Origin: Desulfobacteraceae bacterium
Lineage (GTDB): Bacteria > Desulfobacterota > Desulfobacteria > Desulfobacterales > Desulfobacteraceae
Assembly: GCA_030638935.1 (NCBI GenBank)
Contig: DAOWDR010000020.1
Location: 1 to 6,259, forward strand
Length of the DNA stretch: 6,259 nt
Reading direction: 5' to 3'
The notes under the pieces were generated by a model. The model was given only the letters and a program-made list of their open reading frames with translations, had not been told where the DNA came from and ran no database searches. Positions 5,725 to 6,259 of the stretch are shown here, piece by piece (position 1 is the first letter of the stretch; every line of letters begins with the position of its first letter). A program made the position numbers and the translations under genes.

Positions 5725-6259
5725 CTATTTTAAAGCAATCATCTTTTGTACCGATCCAAGGGCGGCAACCCTGATATCCTCGGGCACTTTGATTTCTCCT
5801 GTCAGGTTTTCAAGGCTGTCTAGCACATGCTCAAGGGTGATTTTTTTCATGTCAATACAATACATTTTCTCAGAGGCCGGATAGAATTTTTTGTCTGGAT
5901 GGGCCTTGGAGATGGGATGGATCAGTCCGGTTTCCGTTCCCAGTATAAACTGTCCTTTATCTGATTCTCCTGCAAACCGGATCATGCCCGAGGTGGACTG
6001 AATACTGTCTGCCAGTTCCAAGATTGGGGGGGGGCATTCCGGATGGGCGATAAAAAGAGCCTTGGGATGGGCGGCTTTAGCGGCTGCCACGTCCAGGGTT
6101 GTTAAATTATTGTGAAAGGGGCAGTATCCGGCCCATAGATGAATTTTTTTATTGGTGTTGGCTGCGGCATACTGGGCAAGGTTTTTGTCAGGTGTCATTA
6201 AAATTTCATCTGCTTCAACGGAATTGGCTACCTTAATGACATTGGCCGAGGTGCAGCAA
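5725..6259 (-). CDS. nadA: Quinolinate synthase NadA, C-terminal part (5' end beyond the window)
   Basis: NadA condenses iminoaspartate, made by NadB, with dihydroxyacetone phosphate to give quinolinate, the precursor of NAD, using an oxygen-sensitive [4Fe-4S] cluster. The visible 177 residues are the C-terminal portion of a protein usually 300-350 long; the reading frame is open to the right edge, so an internal Met is not the start. All regions expected here are present: CCTSAN at the left end of the fragment, PDKNLA, GYCPFHN (Cys 46 of the fragment), HPECPPP, the STSGM phosphate-binding motif, GTETG, and FYPASEKMYCIDMKKI (Cys 134). Cysteines in CTSAN, GYC and YC-DMKK correspond to the three cluster ligands of the family. 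A run of nine C on the coding strand (G9 at 6026-6034) encodes the PPP. The gene converges on yebC and shares its terminator. Confidence 0.96.
   Translation of the reverse strand, partial: CCTSANVIKVANSVEADEILMTPDKNLAQYAAANTNKKIHLWAGYCPFHNNLTTLDVAAAKAAHPKALFIAHPECPPPILELADSIQSTSGMIRFAGESDKGQFILGTETGLIHPISKAHPDKKFYPASEKMYCIDMKKITLEHVLDSLENLTGEIKVPEDIRVAALGSVQKMIALK

Overview
The window looks like a piece of a Gram-negative bacterial chromosome. It joins an AT-rich, poorly conserved left half (about 1-2570) to a conserved housekeeping block on the right (about 2820-6259). The protein sequences and gene order (radA-rlmE-yebC, then convergent nadA) suggest a deltaproteobacterium, possibly a sulfate reducer of the Desulfobacteraceae type. 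That placement is inferred from general resemblance and was not tested by a search.

Left half: the first 845 bases hold no credible gene but contain a lot of symmetry. There is a long imperfect palindrome at 135-301, a second set of nested inverted repeats at 345-455, and short direct and palindromic repeats further on. Two unrecognised genes follow on the + strand. One (846-1769) encodes a 307-residue single-pass membrane protein with a TTG start. The other (2100-2363) encodes an 87-residue soluble protein. Both have good ribosome binding sites, and a 7-base motif (TTAACAG/CTGTTAA) recurs in the non-coding DNA upstream of each. Between the second orphan and radA lies AT-rich filler, then an abruptly GC-rich block (about 2571-2780) without a convincing gene, possibly the remnant of a lost gene or insertion.

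Right half: a strong extended -10 promoter (2822-2850) leads into a tight operon. radA encodes the DNA-repair and branch-migration ATPase. rlmE, which overlaps the end of radA, encodes the 23S rRNA 2'-O-methyltransferase. yebC encodes a YebC/TACO1-family protein. The operon ends at a 17-bp-stem hairpin (5679-5718) that sits between converging genes and probably serves both. On the - strand, the C-terminal half of nadA (quinolinate synthase, NAD biosynthesis) runs in from the right edge, with all its conserved cysteine motifs visible in this portion.

No complete new defence, mobile or catalytic system can be demonstrated here. The observations most worth following are the 135-301 palindrome, the membrane orphan, the shared motif upstream of the two orphans, and the GC-rich island before radA.
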